From: Rhodococcus erythropolis NBRC 15567
GTDB taxonomy: Bacteria > Actinomycetota > Actinomycetes > Mycobacteriales > Mycobacteriaceae
DNA: 64,000 nt
NCBI RefSeq assembly: GCF_001552595.1
Contig: NZ_BCRM01000001.1
Location: 744,001 to 808,000 of the forward strand
Direction of reading: 5' to 3'
Part shown: positions 26,150 to 34,686 of the stretch, one piece after another
How positions within the stretch are numbered: the first letter of the stretch is position 1
Layout of the letters: every line of letters starts with the position of its first letter
Notes under the pieces: model-generated
The model's database searches: none
What the model saw: the letters and a program-made list of their open reading frames with translations, nothing else
What the model was told of the DNA's origin: nothing
Position numbers and translations under genes: made by a program

Positions 26150-28062
26150 AAGACGACACAGATGGCCCGGGCGCAGATCCATCTGATGGCAAGCCGGGCT
26201 CGGGAGCGAAAGATGCCGAACCCGAGTACTTTCCGGGTGAACGTGGCCGTTCGGTTCCACGATTGGCATGGTGGGTACTTGCGGCCGCCGTCGTACTCTT
26301 GCTGGTGTTCGTGTTCGTGCGGCCGTTGTGGTTCACGCGCGACGTCGACGACAACAGCCTCGATGTTCCGGCGGATCGTCACTACACCAAGTCGCTGTCG
26401 GGAGCGGGATTCGACGACGGCGTCTGGCTCACCGACGATTCGCCGTCGACGAGTTTCGACGTCACCTTCCCGGTCGATTCGGCGCGGGAACAGACCCGAC
26501 TGCGATTGACCGGGACGTCGCAGGTGGCCCGGGACAGTGTCGTATTCCTGATCGTGAGGATGGACGGTCAGCAGGTCTACAAGAGTGAGTTGGACACGGG
26601 GGAAACCGGATTGGACGTCATGGTCGACGCTCCGGAGCAGTTGTCGAGCGACGGACAGGTGCGCGTACAGGTGCAGGTACAAGGGACCCTCGACAACCGG
26701 ACCTGCACACCCGACCACGCGGCCGGAATGCAGGTGCACCTGGACCCCACCAGCGTCGTAGAAGCGGCCTTGTCGGAACCTGTACACACAGTTCGCGACG
26801 CCGTCGTCTCCTGGGATCGTCGACTCACCGTGGTCCTGGTCGATCAGAGTGACCAGTGGCGAACCGCCGCAGCACAAATGGGAATCGCGTTGACCCGAGC
26901 AGGGTACGAGGTGACGTACTCGGACCGGTTGCCAGGTGAAGGCGATGAAAACGTAGTGATGGTGGGCCCGACGGACGCACTCGTCGATCAGGGCTGGTCT
27001 GCCCCGGAAGGACAAGCTGAGCCCATCACGCTCGGAAAGGCCGAGGGCACAGCGGTGGTGGCGATGACCCAACCGAACGGTGACTTGATTTCGAGATTCC
27101 TCACGACTCCGATTGTGTCCACGGCCGATTCAGAAGGGAGCGATCCGCAAGCGCTCGTGACAAAACCGTTGAGCGGCAACGACGTGGCTCTCGATGCACT
27201 CGGCGGTGACACGTCCGTCGTGCAGGTCACCGAAAACCATCGGTGGCGCATCGGGTACTCACTCGCCGATCTACCCGGCGGGCGTCTACCGCAATCAGTT
27301 CGGGTCGGGATGCAACTCCCGGCGTCTCCCGACGACCTCACCTGGATTCTCAACGTTCAACTCAACGATCAGTTGGTCGACAGTCGCCGCCTCGATCGCG
27401 CGACCTCGGTGGAGACTGTGATCCCTTTGCCGACGTCGCAGCTACTGGAAAATGCTCTGACCCTCAGCATCCAGCGTGACCGTGATCTGGGTGGCTGCGA
27501 TGTGCGAGTGACCACGTACCCGATGCAACTCGAAACAACTTCTGCTCTTGTGCTCGGTGATGACCCGGGGATCGGATTCACGGCCGTACCACGAACGCTT
27601 GCGCCAGGATTCGCCGTTTATCGACCCGATGCTTCGAGCGTGAGTGCAGTGGACGAACTCAACGCAGTCGTCCCGGTGCTGACGAAGTTCATTCCGAATG
27701 GGTACGACCCGGAGTTTCTCTGGAATTCCCAACCGGCATCGGGTCAGCCATTCGTGCTGATCGGGCAAAGCCCGGAAGTGAATCCACCGGTGCGCATCGA
27801 CAATGGACGAATTCTGGCCGGCCCTGAGCAATCCGCCCTCGACATTTCCTCGTTCGACAACGGCATGGTGGTCGAAACTGCCACCAGTACAACAGGTGCC
27901 GGGGGACTCGCCATTCAGTTTGTCGGGGAACCCGGTAAGATTCCGGTACCGCCGTTCGGGACGGAATCCGCTCGACTGATGACGGCTCAGGGCAGCGTCA
28001 TCGTGAACGCCGACGGCACAACGGGTCCCGGTGCTCCGGCACGTGCGAACGGACCCCGGTGA
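26146..28062 (+). CDS. membrane-anchored BcsB-like exopolysaccharide subunit
   Basis: A 638-residue protein with an acidic cytosolic tail, one membrane helix at about residues 41-63 (WWVLAAAVVLLLVFVFVRPL) and a large extracytoplasmic part. The outer part resembles BcsB, the partner of cellulose synthase. It has repeated beta-domain units and the signature NRTCTPDHAAGMQVHLDPTS, which matches the BcsB pattern with a conserved Cys and an IDxxS-like end. A second Cys lies in DLGGCDVRVTTY. Unlike Gram-negative BcsB it is anchored at the N-terminus. It probably guides or shields the polymer made by the downstream GT2 synthase. AGGAGG precedes ATG 26146, which overlaps the previous stop. Confidence 0.72.
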   Translation: MKDDTDGPGADPSDGKPGSGAKDAEPEYFPGERGRSVPRLAWWVLAAAVVLLLVFVFVRPLWFTRDVDDNSLDVPADRHYTKSLSGAGFDDGVWLTDDSPSTSFDVTFPVDSAREQTRLRLTGTSQVARDSVVFLIVRMDGQQVYKSELDTGETGLDVMVDAPEQLSSDGQVRVQVQVQGTLDNRTCTPDHAAGMQVHLDPTSVVEAALSEPVHTVRDAVVSWDRRLTVVLVDQSDQWRTAAAQMGIALTRAGYEVTYSDRLPGEGDENVVMVGPTDALVDQGWSAPEGQAEPITLGKAEGTAVVAMTQPNGDLISRFLTTPIVSTADSEGSDPQALVTKPLSGNDVALDALGGDTSVVQVTENHRWRIGYSLADLPGGRLPQSVRVGMQLPASPDDLTWILNVQLNDQLVDSRRLDRATSVETVIPLPTSQLLENALTLSIQRDRDLGGCDVRVTTYPMQLETTSALVLGDDPGIGFTAVPRTLAPGFAVYRPDASSVSAVDELNAVVPVLTKFIPNGYDPEFLWNSQPASGQPFVLIGQSPEVNPPVRIDNGRILAGPEQSALDISSFDNGMVVETATSTTGAGGLAIQFVGEPGKIPVPPFGTESARLMTAQGSVIVNADGTTGPGAPARANGPR

Positions 28063-28075
28063 GTGGGGGAGTGCG

Positions 28076-29980
28076 ATGACTGACGCTTTGCGTGCTCCTG
28101 ACGAGGACCGTGCGCTGGTCGATCATTTCCGGTCTGTCGACAGCGCGCCGGCCGACTACGCCGTCGATCGGCCGTCGAGCGGGACCAACGGATTTCTGAT
28201 CACCTTTGCCGGGTTGTCGATCATCGTCATGTGCATCCGAACATTCCTCGTACATTCAGGTTTGACCGACATGCCGCGAGACCTGGTCATCTTTTCGGAG
28301 GGACGAGGGAAGGTCGTCTTCCCTCTGCGGCTGTTTCTGATCATGTTCTTCTTCACCTACGCACTCTGCGCCTACTCGAACATCTGGCGCAGAGTATTCC
28401 TCGCCTTCTCCCTGCTGGGTAAGTACGCGTTGTTCTGCGTCGCGGTCGACACTGTGGCGTGGTTGCTCCACAACGCCGGGATCATCTCCATCTCCGTCTT
28501 CGGAGCTCAGATGATCTCCGGGCTGATCGCCCTCGCGATCTTCCCGCACACCATCCTCCGTCAGGCACAACTTCCCCCGCAGGGGCCGCTGCCACTCGAC
28601 CCGCGAATACCGCTGAGCGCGTTCCTGAAACTGTCAGGATGCCTGGTACTGGCGATCGCTGGAGCCGCGATCGCATTGCACGTCCTGTACGACCTCGTCG
28701 ACCTCCTCAAGAGTTGGGCAATTCTCGGAGGTATCGGTGCCGGAGTTTTCCTCATGCAGCAACTCCTGGCGATCTCGACGGCACTGCTCGGAGTACGTGC
28801 GCTGAAGAAGTCGCGCGGTCACGAGTTCTCGCCGCCTACGGCAATTCTTGTTCCGGCTCACAACGAGGCGCACGATATCGCCGCTACCATCGCTGCCGTC
28901 GACACCGCAGCGCGAACATACCCGGGACGAATCCACCTCTACGTCGTAGACAATGCCTCCACCGACAACACACACGAAGTCGCAGAACAGATCATTGCTG
29001 AATGCAGCTTCATCACCGGTACCGTCCTCGACTGCCCGACACCGGGCAAGGCAATCGCACTCAATATGGGAATCGACCACATCACCGAAGAGTTCGTAGC
29101 CAGGATCGACGCTGACACTGTCATCGGCCCGGGTTGCCTCGAGACAGCGATGCGACATTTCGCGAACCCGCGCGTCGGCTGCGTCGGTGGGATCCCCATG
29201 CCGCGCGAGGAAAAGACCTGGATCGACAAGTGTCGCCTGATCGAGGTGTACATGCGCCACGGCTTCTTCCAGGTCTCGCTCGACGGGTATCAGGGCGTCA
29301 TGGGCATTCCCGGGATGTTCGCGGTCTATCGGCGGAGCCAGTTGATCAAGGTAGGCGGCATGGTGCAGGGGATGAATGGCGAAGACACCGACATTTGCAT
29401 GCGGCTGACCGCCGCCGGCTACCACAGTGTGGCGGATCCGAAAGCTGTGTACTACAGCGAGACTCCGGCGTCCTACGCGCACCTACTCGAGCAGCGAACC
29501 CGGTGGTTTCGCAGTATCTACCACCTCGCGGCGCGCAACCGGGCGCTGCTCCTGGATCGGCAGACGATGATCGGAACGTTCGTGTTGCCGTTCAACCTGG
29601 TCAACGCCGCACGCCGAGCGATGCTGGCGCCACTGCTCATTTTCGCCTGTATCGCCGGAATCGCATTCCAATCGACATTCACGACTCTGCAATGGCAACC
29701 TATCGTCGCGACATTGTTGGGTATGTCGATGATCATGACGGTCGTCGTGTGCCTGGTCTGGCGGCCGAGTTCGGTCAAGTACGTTCCCGCCTACCTCGTC
29801 TTCCGTCTGCTTCGCAGCTACTTCACGCTCGGATCGACGCTGAGCCTGATCTATCCGCCGATACACCCGCGATTGCAACACCCCCGCCTGCGTCGATCAC
29901 GAGGCCGTCGCAGATCGAAGGAAGCTCGTTTCTCCGCTCGCGGGTCAGACACATTGGTCACGAACATCATTCACCCGTAG
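28076..29980 (+). CDS. processive family-2 glycosyltransferase (cellulose/chitin/hyaluronan synthase-like)
   Basis: A 634-residue membrane glycosyltransferase. About six N-terminal helices (roughly residues 38-60, 83-100, 108-130, 137-157, 186-206, 216-240) precede the GT-A domain. That domain has VPAHNEAHDI, Asp292 in VVDNASTDNT, the DxD at 345-347 in ARIDADTVIG, the acceptor Asp437 in MNGEDTDICMRL and the processive QxxRW motif as QRTRW at 473-477. Further helices follow around 490-590. These features make it a polymerising synthase rather than a single-sugar transferase. ATG 28076 is preceded by GGGGA. The sugar nucleotide cannot be read directly, but the linked UDP-sulfoquinovose synthase points to a sulfonated or glucose-type donor. 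Confidence 0.85.
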   Translation: MTDALRAPDEDRALVDHFRSVDSAPADYAVDRPSSGTNGFLITFAGLSIIVMCIRTFLVHSGLTDMPRDLVIFSEGRGKVVFPLRLFLIMFFFTYALCAYSNIWRRVFLAFSLLGKYALFCVAVDTVAWLLHNAGIISISVFGAQMISGLIALAIFPHTILRQAQLPPQGPLPLDPRIPLSAFLKLSGCLVLAIAGAAIALHVLYDLVDLLKSWAILGGIGAGVFLMQQLLAISTALLGVRALKKSRGHEFSPPTAILVPAHNEAHDIAATIAAVDTAARTYPGRIHLYVVDNASTDNTHEVAEQIIAECSFITGTVLDCPTPGKAIALNMGIDHITEEFVARIDADTVIGPGCLETAMRHFANPRVGCVGGIPMPREEKTWIDKCRLIEVYMRHGFFQVSLDGYQGVMGIPGMFAVYRRSQLIKVGGMVQGMNGEDTDICMRLTAAGYHSVADPKAVYYSETPASYAHLLEQRTRWFRSIYHLAARNRALLLDRQTMIGTFVLPFNLVNAARRAMLAPLLIFACIAGIAFQSTFTTLQWQPIVATLLGMSMIMTVVVCLVWRPSSVKYVPAYLVFRLLRSYFTLGSTLSLIYPPIHPRLQHPRLRRSRGRRRSKEARFSARGSDTLVTNIIHP

Positions 29981-29988
29981 AAGGTGAG
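29970..29988. promoter_or_regulatory. 19-bp inverted repeat, copy 2
   Basis: TTCACCCGTAGAAGGTGAG overlaps the stop codon of the GT2 gene and lies 33 bases before the alkylsulfatase start. The TCACC/GGTGA arms are exact; the outermost and innermost arm pairs mismatch. It differs from copy 1 at 23346-23364 at three of 19 positions. Confidence 0.42.
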
Positions 29989-30021
29989 GCGAAGACGACC
30001 GCAGCGCGCCAAAATGTCGGT

Positions 30022-31917
30022 ATGGCTACGACATCGAACGCGGCATCCGAGACCATCATTCGTCAGCAGAAGGCGCTCCTCGGGAGTCTGCCGTTCGCCG
30101 ATACACAGGATTTCGACGACGCCACTCGCGGGCTTGTTGCTCGCCGTCAACCGAACGCGGTGACCGCCGAAGACGGAACAGTTCTCTGGGACAACGACAC
30201 CTACTCGTTCCTCGAAGGGGATGCACCCGAGACTGTGAATCCCAGTCTGTGGCGGCAGTCGAAACTCGCCGCGATCGACGGATTGTTCGAAGTAGTCCCG
30301 GGCATCTATCAGGTCCGCGGAATGGACTTGTCGAACACGTCTTTCATCGAAGGCGACGAGGGGGTAGTTGTCATCGACACCCTCCTGTCTGCCGAAACGG
30401 GTAAGGCGGCGCTCGAACTCTATCGACAACATCGGGGAGATCGGCCGATCAAGGCGATCGTCTACACTCACTCACACGTCGATCACTTCGGTGGTGTGAA
30501 AGGATTCGTCACGCAGGAGGAAGTCGACGGCGGGAGCGTGAAAATCTTTGCGCCGGAGGGATTCGTCGAGCACGCGGTCTCCGAAAACGTGTATGCGGGT
30601 ACCGCGATGGGACGACGTGCGGGTTACATGTACGGTGCCGCACTGGCCAGGGGTCCGCAGGGACAAGTCGGTGGAGGTCTGGGACAGACTGTGTCGGTCG
30701 GAACCGTCACTCTCATCGCGCCGACCGATATCGTCACCACCACCGGACACGAAGAGACCGTCGACGGTGTCCGCATGATCTTCCAGATGGCACCTGATAC
30801 CGAAGCGCCGTCGGAAATGTTGATCTACCTTCCCGGCTTCAAAGCTCTGTGTGCAGCCGAAGACGCCACCCACAACTTCCACAATCTCTTGACCCTACGC
30901 GGCGCTGTTGTGCGTGATCCTCACGGTTGGTCGCAGTACCTCACCGAAACCATCGACATGTTCGGTGACGACGTCGAAGTTGTCTTCGCCTCGCACCACT
31001 GGCCGACTTGGGACAACGACCGCGTCGTCGAATTCCTTGCCACGCAGCGTGATCTGTACGCCTACGTCCACGATCAGACGCTGCGCATGATCAACAAAGG
31101 TCTCACCGGACCTGAAATCGCCGAAGAGATCCAGTTGCCACCGTCGCTCGAGAATGCCTGGAGCGCAAAAGGTTACTACGGTTCGATCAGCCACAATGTG
31201 AAGGCGATCTATCAACGCTATCTCGGTTGGTTCGACGGCAACCCGGCCAGTCTGTGGGAACACACTCCGGTTGAGCAATCCATTAGGTACGTCGAATTCA
31301 TGGGTGGCGCCGACGCAGTGGTCACCAAAGCGCGTGATTCGTTCGACGCCGGCGACTACCGTTGGGTCGCACAGGTACTCAATCACGTCGTGTTCTCGGA
31401 GCCTGGTCACGCCGGAGCCAAAGCGCTGTTGGCCGACACCTACGAACAGCTCGGCTACGGTGCGGAGAACGGCACCTGGCGCAACTGGTATCTCTCCGGT
31501 ACCACAGAACTGCGTGGTGGCCAGTTCGGCACCCCCACCGAAACCACCGCCCCGGATGTAATCGCGCAGCTGACACCTGCAATGTTGTTCGACGCCATAG
31601 CGATTCAAGTTGACGGTCCGAGTGCCTGGAATGAACGACTGTCCATCGACGTCGTGCTGACCGATGTCGACGAACGCTACCGATTGCGGCTCGCCAACGG
31701 AGTCCTGACCTACAGTGCGCACAGTCAAAAGGATCCTGCGGACGCGATCCTGTCCACGACCAAACGATCGCTGCCTGCGTTGGCTCTCGGCGGATTGTCC
31801 GCCGAAGGGCTTGCCGATGCCGGCATCGCGCTCACCGGGGACGAGTCGGTTCTGGCGCGACTTGCCGCGGTGTTGGATCCCGGCGACAAGAACTTCGCGA
31901 TCGTGACTCCCGACTGA
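30022..31917 (+). CDS. metallo-beta-lactamase-fold alkylsulfatase (SdsA1/YjcS type)
   Basis: A 631-residue class III sulfatase. The zinc motif THSHVDH is at residues 149-155 in IVYTHSHVDHFGGVKGF, and EDATHNFHNLLTLRGA at about 280-295 supplies further ligands. FASHHWPTWDN holds the catalytic-loop His. A helical dimerisation domain follows, and the C-terminal 130 residues form an SCP2-like domain that binds the alkyl chain. It cleaves alkyl sulfates to alcohol and sulfate. Secreted Pseudomonas SdsA1 has a signal peptide; none is visible here, so it is probably cytoplasmic. The start is ATG 30022, and the long upstream extension overlaps the GT2 gene in another frame. Its position after a sulfosugar gene suggests a shared sulfur theme. 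Confidence 0.92.
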   Translation: MATTSNAASETIIRQQKALLGSLPFADTQDFDDATRGLVARRQPNAVTAEDGTVLWDNDTYSFLEGDAPETVNPSLWRQSKLAAIDGLFEVVPGIYQVRGMDLSNTSFIEGDEGVVVIDTLLSAETGKAALELYRQHRGDRPIKAIVYTHSHVDHFGGVKGFVTQEEVDGGSVKIFAPEGFVEHAVSENVYAGTAMGRRAGYMYGAALARGPQGQVGGGLGQTVSVGTVTLIAPTDIVTTTGHEETVDGVRMIFQMAPDTEAPSEMLIYLPGFKALCAAEDATHNFHNLLTLRGAVVRDPHGWSQYLTETIDMFGDDVEVVFASHHWPTWDNDRVVEFLATQRDLYAYVHDQTLRMINKGLTGPEIAEEIQLPPSLENAWSAKGYYGSISHNVKAIYQRYLGWFDGNPASLWEHTPVEQSIRYVEFMGGADAVVTKARDSFDAGDYRWVAQVLNHVVFSEPGHAGAKALLADTYEQLGYGAENGTWRNWYLSGTTELRGGQFGTPTETTAPDVIAQLTPAMLFDAIAIQVDGPSAWNERLSIDVVLTDVDERYRLRLANGVLTYSAHSQKDPADAILSTTKRSLPALALGGLSAEGLADAGIALTGDESVLARLAAVLDPGDKNFAIVTPD

Positions 31918-31938
31918 CGGCGTACTCGATTGCCCGGA

Positions 31939-32619
31939 TCAGGCGATAACGCGAATCGGCCACTGGCCGTCGACGTCTCCTACGTCCCGGCCCTGGCTGA
32001 GTAGGTACTCGGCGAAATCACGCTGGCGCTCGGCGTGCCAATCGGCTTGATCGACCATGAGATCGAGCCCCAGGAGGTCGGGGAACCGCACGGCCAACTC
32101 GCGGGCCAACGCCGCCGCCGCTTTGGCATCGGCCTCGGCTTCGTGCGCCGACTCCAATGAAATTCCGTAGTGCTCGCACACGGCCGCAAGCGTTCGCTTG
32201 CCCTTGCGGAACGTATCCATCGCCCGATCGATCACGTACGGATCAATCACCAACCCGGGAACGAATGCGGGCTTGCCGATGCGCAGACCCTCGGCATGCA
32301 TGACCGTCAGATCATAGGAGGCATTGAACGCCACGACGGCGTGATCGCGCGCCCAGGAATTATGCAGAGCATCGCGAATCTCTTCGTAGCCCTCGGCGTA
32401 GTTCTGGCCGTGCCGCGCCGCGTACTCGGTGCTGATTCCGTGAATAGCCGAAGCGTCGGCGGGGATATCGACGCCGGGATCGAGTAACCACGTGCGTGTT
32501 TCGACATTCGAACCGTCGATGACCGCGACGCAGGCACTGACGATGCGAGCGGTCGACGGATCCCGCCCCGTGGTCTCGAGGTCGAACGCGCAGATCGGGC
32601 GATCGGACCAGCTACTCAT
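31939..32619 (-). CDS. DEDDh 3'-5' exonuclease (DNA polymerase III epsilon-like)
   Basis: A 226-residue exonuclease of the DnaQ-like RNase T superfamily. Exo I is CAFDLETTGRDPSTARIVSA with Asp13 and Glu15, Exo II is HAVVAFNASYDLTVMHAEGL with its Asp, and Exo III is LESAHEAEADAKAAAALARE with the His and Asp of the DEDDh subtype. The enzyme removes 3' nucleotides with two divalent metal ions. It stands alone, without a polymerase or BRCT domain, so it is probably an accessory proofreading or repair nuclease. ATG 32619 with an upstream AAAGG is chosen over the start at 32664. It converges on the alkylsulfatase gene. Confidence 0.9.
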   Translation of the reverse strand: MSSWSDRPICAFDLETTGRDPSTARIVSACVAVIDGSNVETRTWLLDPGVDIPADASAIHGISTEYAARHGQNYAEGYEEIRDALHNSWARDHAVVAFNASYDLTVMHAEGLRIGKPAFVPGLVIDPYVIDRAMDTFRKGKRTLAAVCEHYGISLESAHEAEADAKAAAALARELAVRFPDLLGLDLMVDQADWHAERQRDFAEYLLSQGRDVGDVDGQWPIRVIA

Positions 32620-32689
32620 CGGGGGCCTTTCGGTGCAGAACGTCATGTCCGAATCACTATGCACCTCCCTACCGACAGAAACGACGAAC

Positions 32690-32722
32690 AGCCACCTCCG
32701 CCGGGTGAAGGTGGAGGTGGCT
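32690..32722 (-). terminator. intrinsic terminator of the D-amino-acid/peptide cassette
   Basis: A 13-bp stem (32690-32702 with 32710-32722, one G-U pair) and a 7-base loop lie 19 bases past the racemase stop on the minus strand. On that strand it is followed by TGTTCGTCGTTTC. It marks the end of the long minus-strand gene block. Confidence 0.78.
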
Positions 32723-32741
32723 GCTGCGTGACTGTGTGGAC

Positions 32742-33875
32742 CTACAGAGTCTCGGTTCCGACCGTGAAGCGATCCATGACGTCTTCACGTGGAGTCACAC
32801 CGAAGCCCGGTCCCTGCGGCACGGCGATGTGGCCGTCCTCGATGACAAACGGTTCGGTGATGTCCTCCTTGTAGAAGCGATCGGACGCCGAGATGTCGCC
32901 GGGCAGCGTGAACCCGTCCAGCGCCGCGAGGGCCGCGTTGGCGGCGCGGCCGATTCCGGTCTCGAGCATTCCGCCGCACCACACCGCGATACCGTGTGCC
33001 GAGGCGAGATCGTGGATGCGCTTGGCTTCCAGATATCCACCGACACGGCTCGGCTTGATGTTGATGACCGAAGCGGCACCGAGCGTGATGGCATCCGCCG
33101 CATCCTTGGCCGACTCGACCGACTCGTCGAGGCAGATCGGAGTCGAGAGGGACTGGGCGAGCTTGGCGTGCTGCACCAAATCGTCCTCGGCCAGCGGCTG
33201 TTCGATGAGGAGCAATGCGAATTCGTCCAGGCGACGGAGCAACTGCGCGTCGACGAGGGTGTACGCGGCATTTGCGTCGACCTGCAGAGGAACGTCGTAG
33301 CCGAACTCCTTGCGCACCGCAGCCACGGGAGCGATGTCCCAGCCCGGCTTGATCTTCAGCTTGATTCGCACGTACCCCTGCGACAGATAGTTGCCGACGG
33401 TCTCGAGCAGCTGAGGGATGCTGTCCTGGATGCCGACGGACACTCCCGAGGGAACTCGCGTGCGAGTGGCACCGAGGTACCGAGCGAAAGACTGTCCGCG
33501 AGCGCGCAATTCAGCATCGAGAATTGCCATTTCGATAGCCGACTTGGACATCTGGTGACCCACGATGTGGTGAAGTACACTGCCGACCGTCTCGGCCGAG
33601 AGCGGCTGATCCGACTGCGACTTACGTAGCGTCGGAACGAGATACTCGCGAAGCATCGCCCGCGCACCAGCGGTGTACTCCGAGTTGTAGTACGGATCGC
33701 TCAGCGAACCGCACTCGCCCCAGCCGACAGTCTCCACCGGACCGTTGGGGCCGTCGGTGGTGCCGCTCACCTTCAGGACGAGGGTGTTGCGCTCGAGCTG
33801 GGTGCTGAATGACGTGGTGAAGGGGGAGACGAGAGGGATGCGCAGTTCGCGCAATTCGACGGACTCAATGTGCAT
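32742..33875 (-). CDS. N-acyl(succinyl)amino acid racemase / o-succinylbenzoate synthase family enzyme
   Basis: A 377-residue enolase-superfamily protein of the MenC/NAAAR group. Catalytic residues are Lys172-x-Lys174 in RIKLKIKPGWD, metal ligands Asp200 (QVDANAAYT), Glu225 (LLIEQPLAEDD) and Asp250 (CLDESVES), and the second base Lys274 (INIKPSRVGG). KIKPGWD is characteristic of N-acylamino acid racemases that may also act as o-succinylbenzoate synthase. No menaquinone gene is nearby. The upstream GNAT and M20 hydrolase genes match the D-to-L amino acid pathway described for Geobacillus kaustophilus, in which this enzyme epimerises N-succinyl-D- to N-succinyl-L-amino acids. Its start overlaps the GNAT gene by 11 bases. 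Confidence 0.88.
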   Translation of the reverse strand: MHIESVELRELRIPLVSPFTTSFSTQLERNTLVLKVSGTTDGPNGPVETVGWGECGSLSDPYYNSEYTAGARAMLREYLVPTLRKSQSDQPLSAETVGSVLHHIVGHQMSKSAIEMAILDAELRARGQSFARYLGATRTRVPSGVSVGIQDSIPQLLETVGNYLSQGYVRIKLKIKPGWDIAPVAAVRKEFGYDVPLQVDANAAYTLVDAQLLRRLDEFALLLIEQPLAEDDLVQHAKLAQSLSTPICLDESVESAKDAADAITLGAASVINIKPSRVGGYLEAKRIHDLASAHGIAVWCGGMLETGIGRAANAALAALDGFTLPGDISASDRFYKEDITEPFVIEDGHIAVPQGPGFGVTPREDVMDRFTVGTETL

Positions 33876-34686
33876 GGACTTGCTCTTCTCCGGTTGTCTC
33901 GCAGATTTTCGTGAACGTGTAATAGCCGCTGGGGTCGAAGCCGGTCGATTGCCATTCCTTCGAGGCGATCAGTGGTTCGAGGTACTCGCGAAGCGCGTGT
34001 CGCCAGGCAAAGGCAGAGGCGCGGTCGACTGTTCTCAGATGCTCGATGTCTCGGGGTATTCCGACTGCGATATCGATGCAGTCGGGTGGGATCGGGAGCA
34101 TTCGAGGCGTACCGTCCTCGGTGGGTTCAAGCACCTTGAATGTATCATTCACGGCCACAGCAGAACTCGGAGATCCATCGACGTCGAGATCCCAACTGAC
34201 GAGCATGCGATCGCTGGCGTCGCCTGCGTTGATGCCGTCTGCCATCGAACCGTAGAAATCCGGGTTGTATTCGGTCGGTGCGGCACCGAGACGCTGAATG
34301 TTGAAATAGGCATTTCGTGCGACCAGTGGATCGAAGGTCCACCGGATCGTCCTGACACCGCGCTCGATGCACCAGTCTCGCTGATGATGCTTGAGGGCGC
34401 GGCCGATTCCCTTGCCTGCGTGTCCCGGTAGTACTCCGGCGATGTGTGAGTGCAGAACCTCGCCGAGAGGCTCGACGAAGAATCCGACACAACCACCGAT
34501 CATTTCGCCTTCGGAAAAGGCTCCCACCACGTAGTGACCACCGTGATGAAGCGCAACCAACATCGCCGTGCCGAAATGAGCCGGTCCGGGGCTGGTAGCC
34601 CAGATCTCATCGAAAACGGCGGATAGATCGGCTATTTCGCGATTGTCGACCAGCTCTCGAAACTCAACCGCTTTGCTTTTCGACAC
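33865..34686 (-). CDS. GNAT acyltransferase, likely D-amino acid N-succinyltransferase
   Basis: A 273-residue protein whose first 150 residues form a GNAT domain. The acyl-CoA pyrophosphate loop is VLPGHAGKGIGRALKHHQRD, preceded by MIGGCVGFFVEPLGEVLHSH. The second half (about 130 residues) is an extra domain typical of the COG3375 group. In G. kaustophilus a protein of this group succinylates D-amino acids for an adjacent racemase, and the same role is inferred here from context. GTG 34686 has AAGGGG upstream and overlaps the M20 gene by 23 bases; a longer frame to 34803 would run far into that gene. Confidence 0.75.
   Translation of the reverse strand: MSKSKAVEFRELVDNREIADLSAVFDEIWATSPGPAHFGTAMLVALHHGGHYVVGAFSEGEMIGGCVGFFVEPLGEVLHSHIAGVLPGHAGKGIGRALKHHQRDWCIERGVRTIRWTFDPLVARNAYFNIQRLGAAPTEYNPDFYGSMADGINAGDASDRMLVSWDLDVDGSPSSAVAVNDTFKVLEPTEDGTPRMLPIPPDCIDIAVGIPRDIEHLRTVDRASAFAWRHALREYLEPLIASKEWQSTGFDPSGYYTFTKICETTGEEQVHAH

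Noticed and set aside
29134-30021. An extra N-terminal 296 residues for the alkylsulfatase
   Set aside because: The segment overlaps the GT2 synthase in another frame and reads as low-complexity Arg-rich text. The family N-terminus begins near ATG 30022.
32742-33875. Naming the racemase gene menC
   Set aside because: The sequence family cannot separate o-succinylbenzoate synthase from N-acylamino acid racemase, and the neighbours are D-amino acid and peptide genes, not menaquinone genes. Dual activity remains possible.
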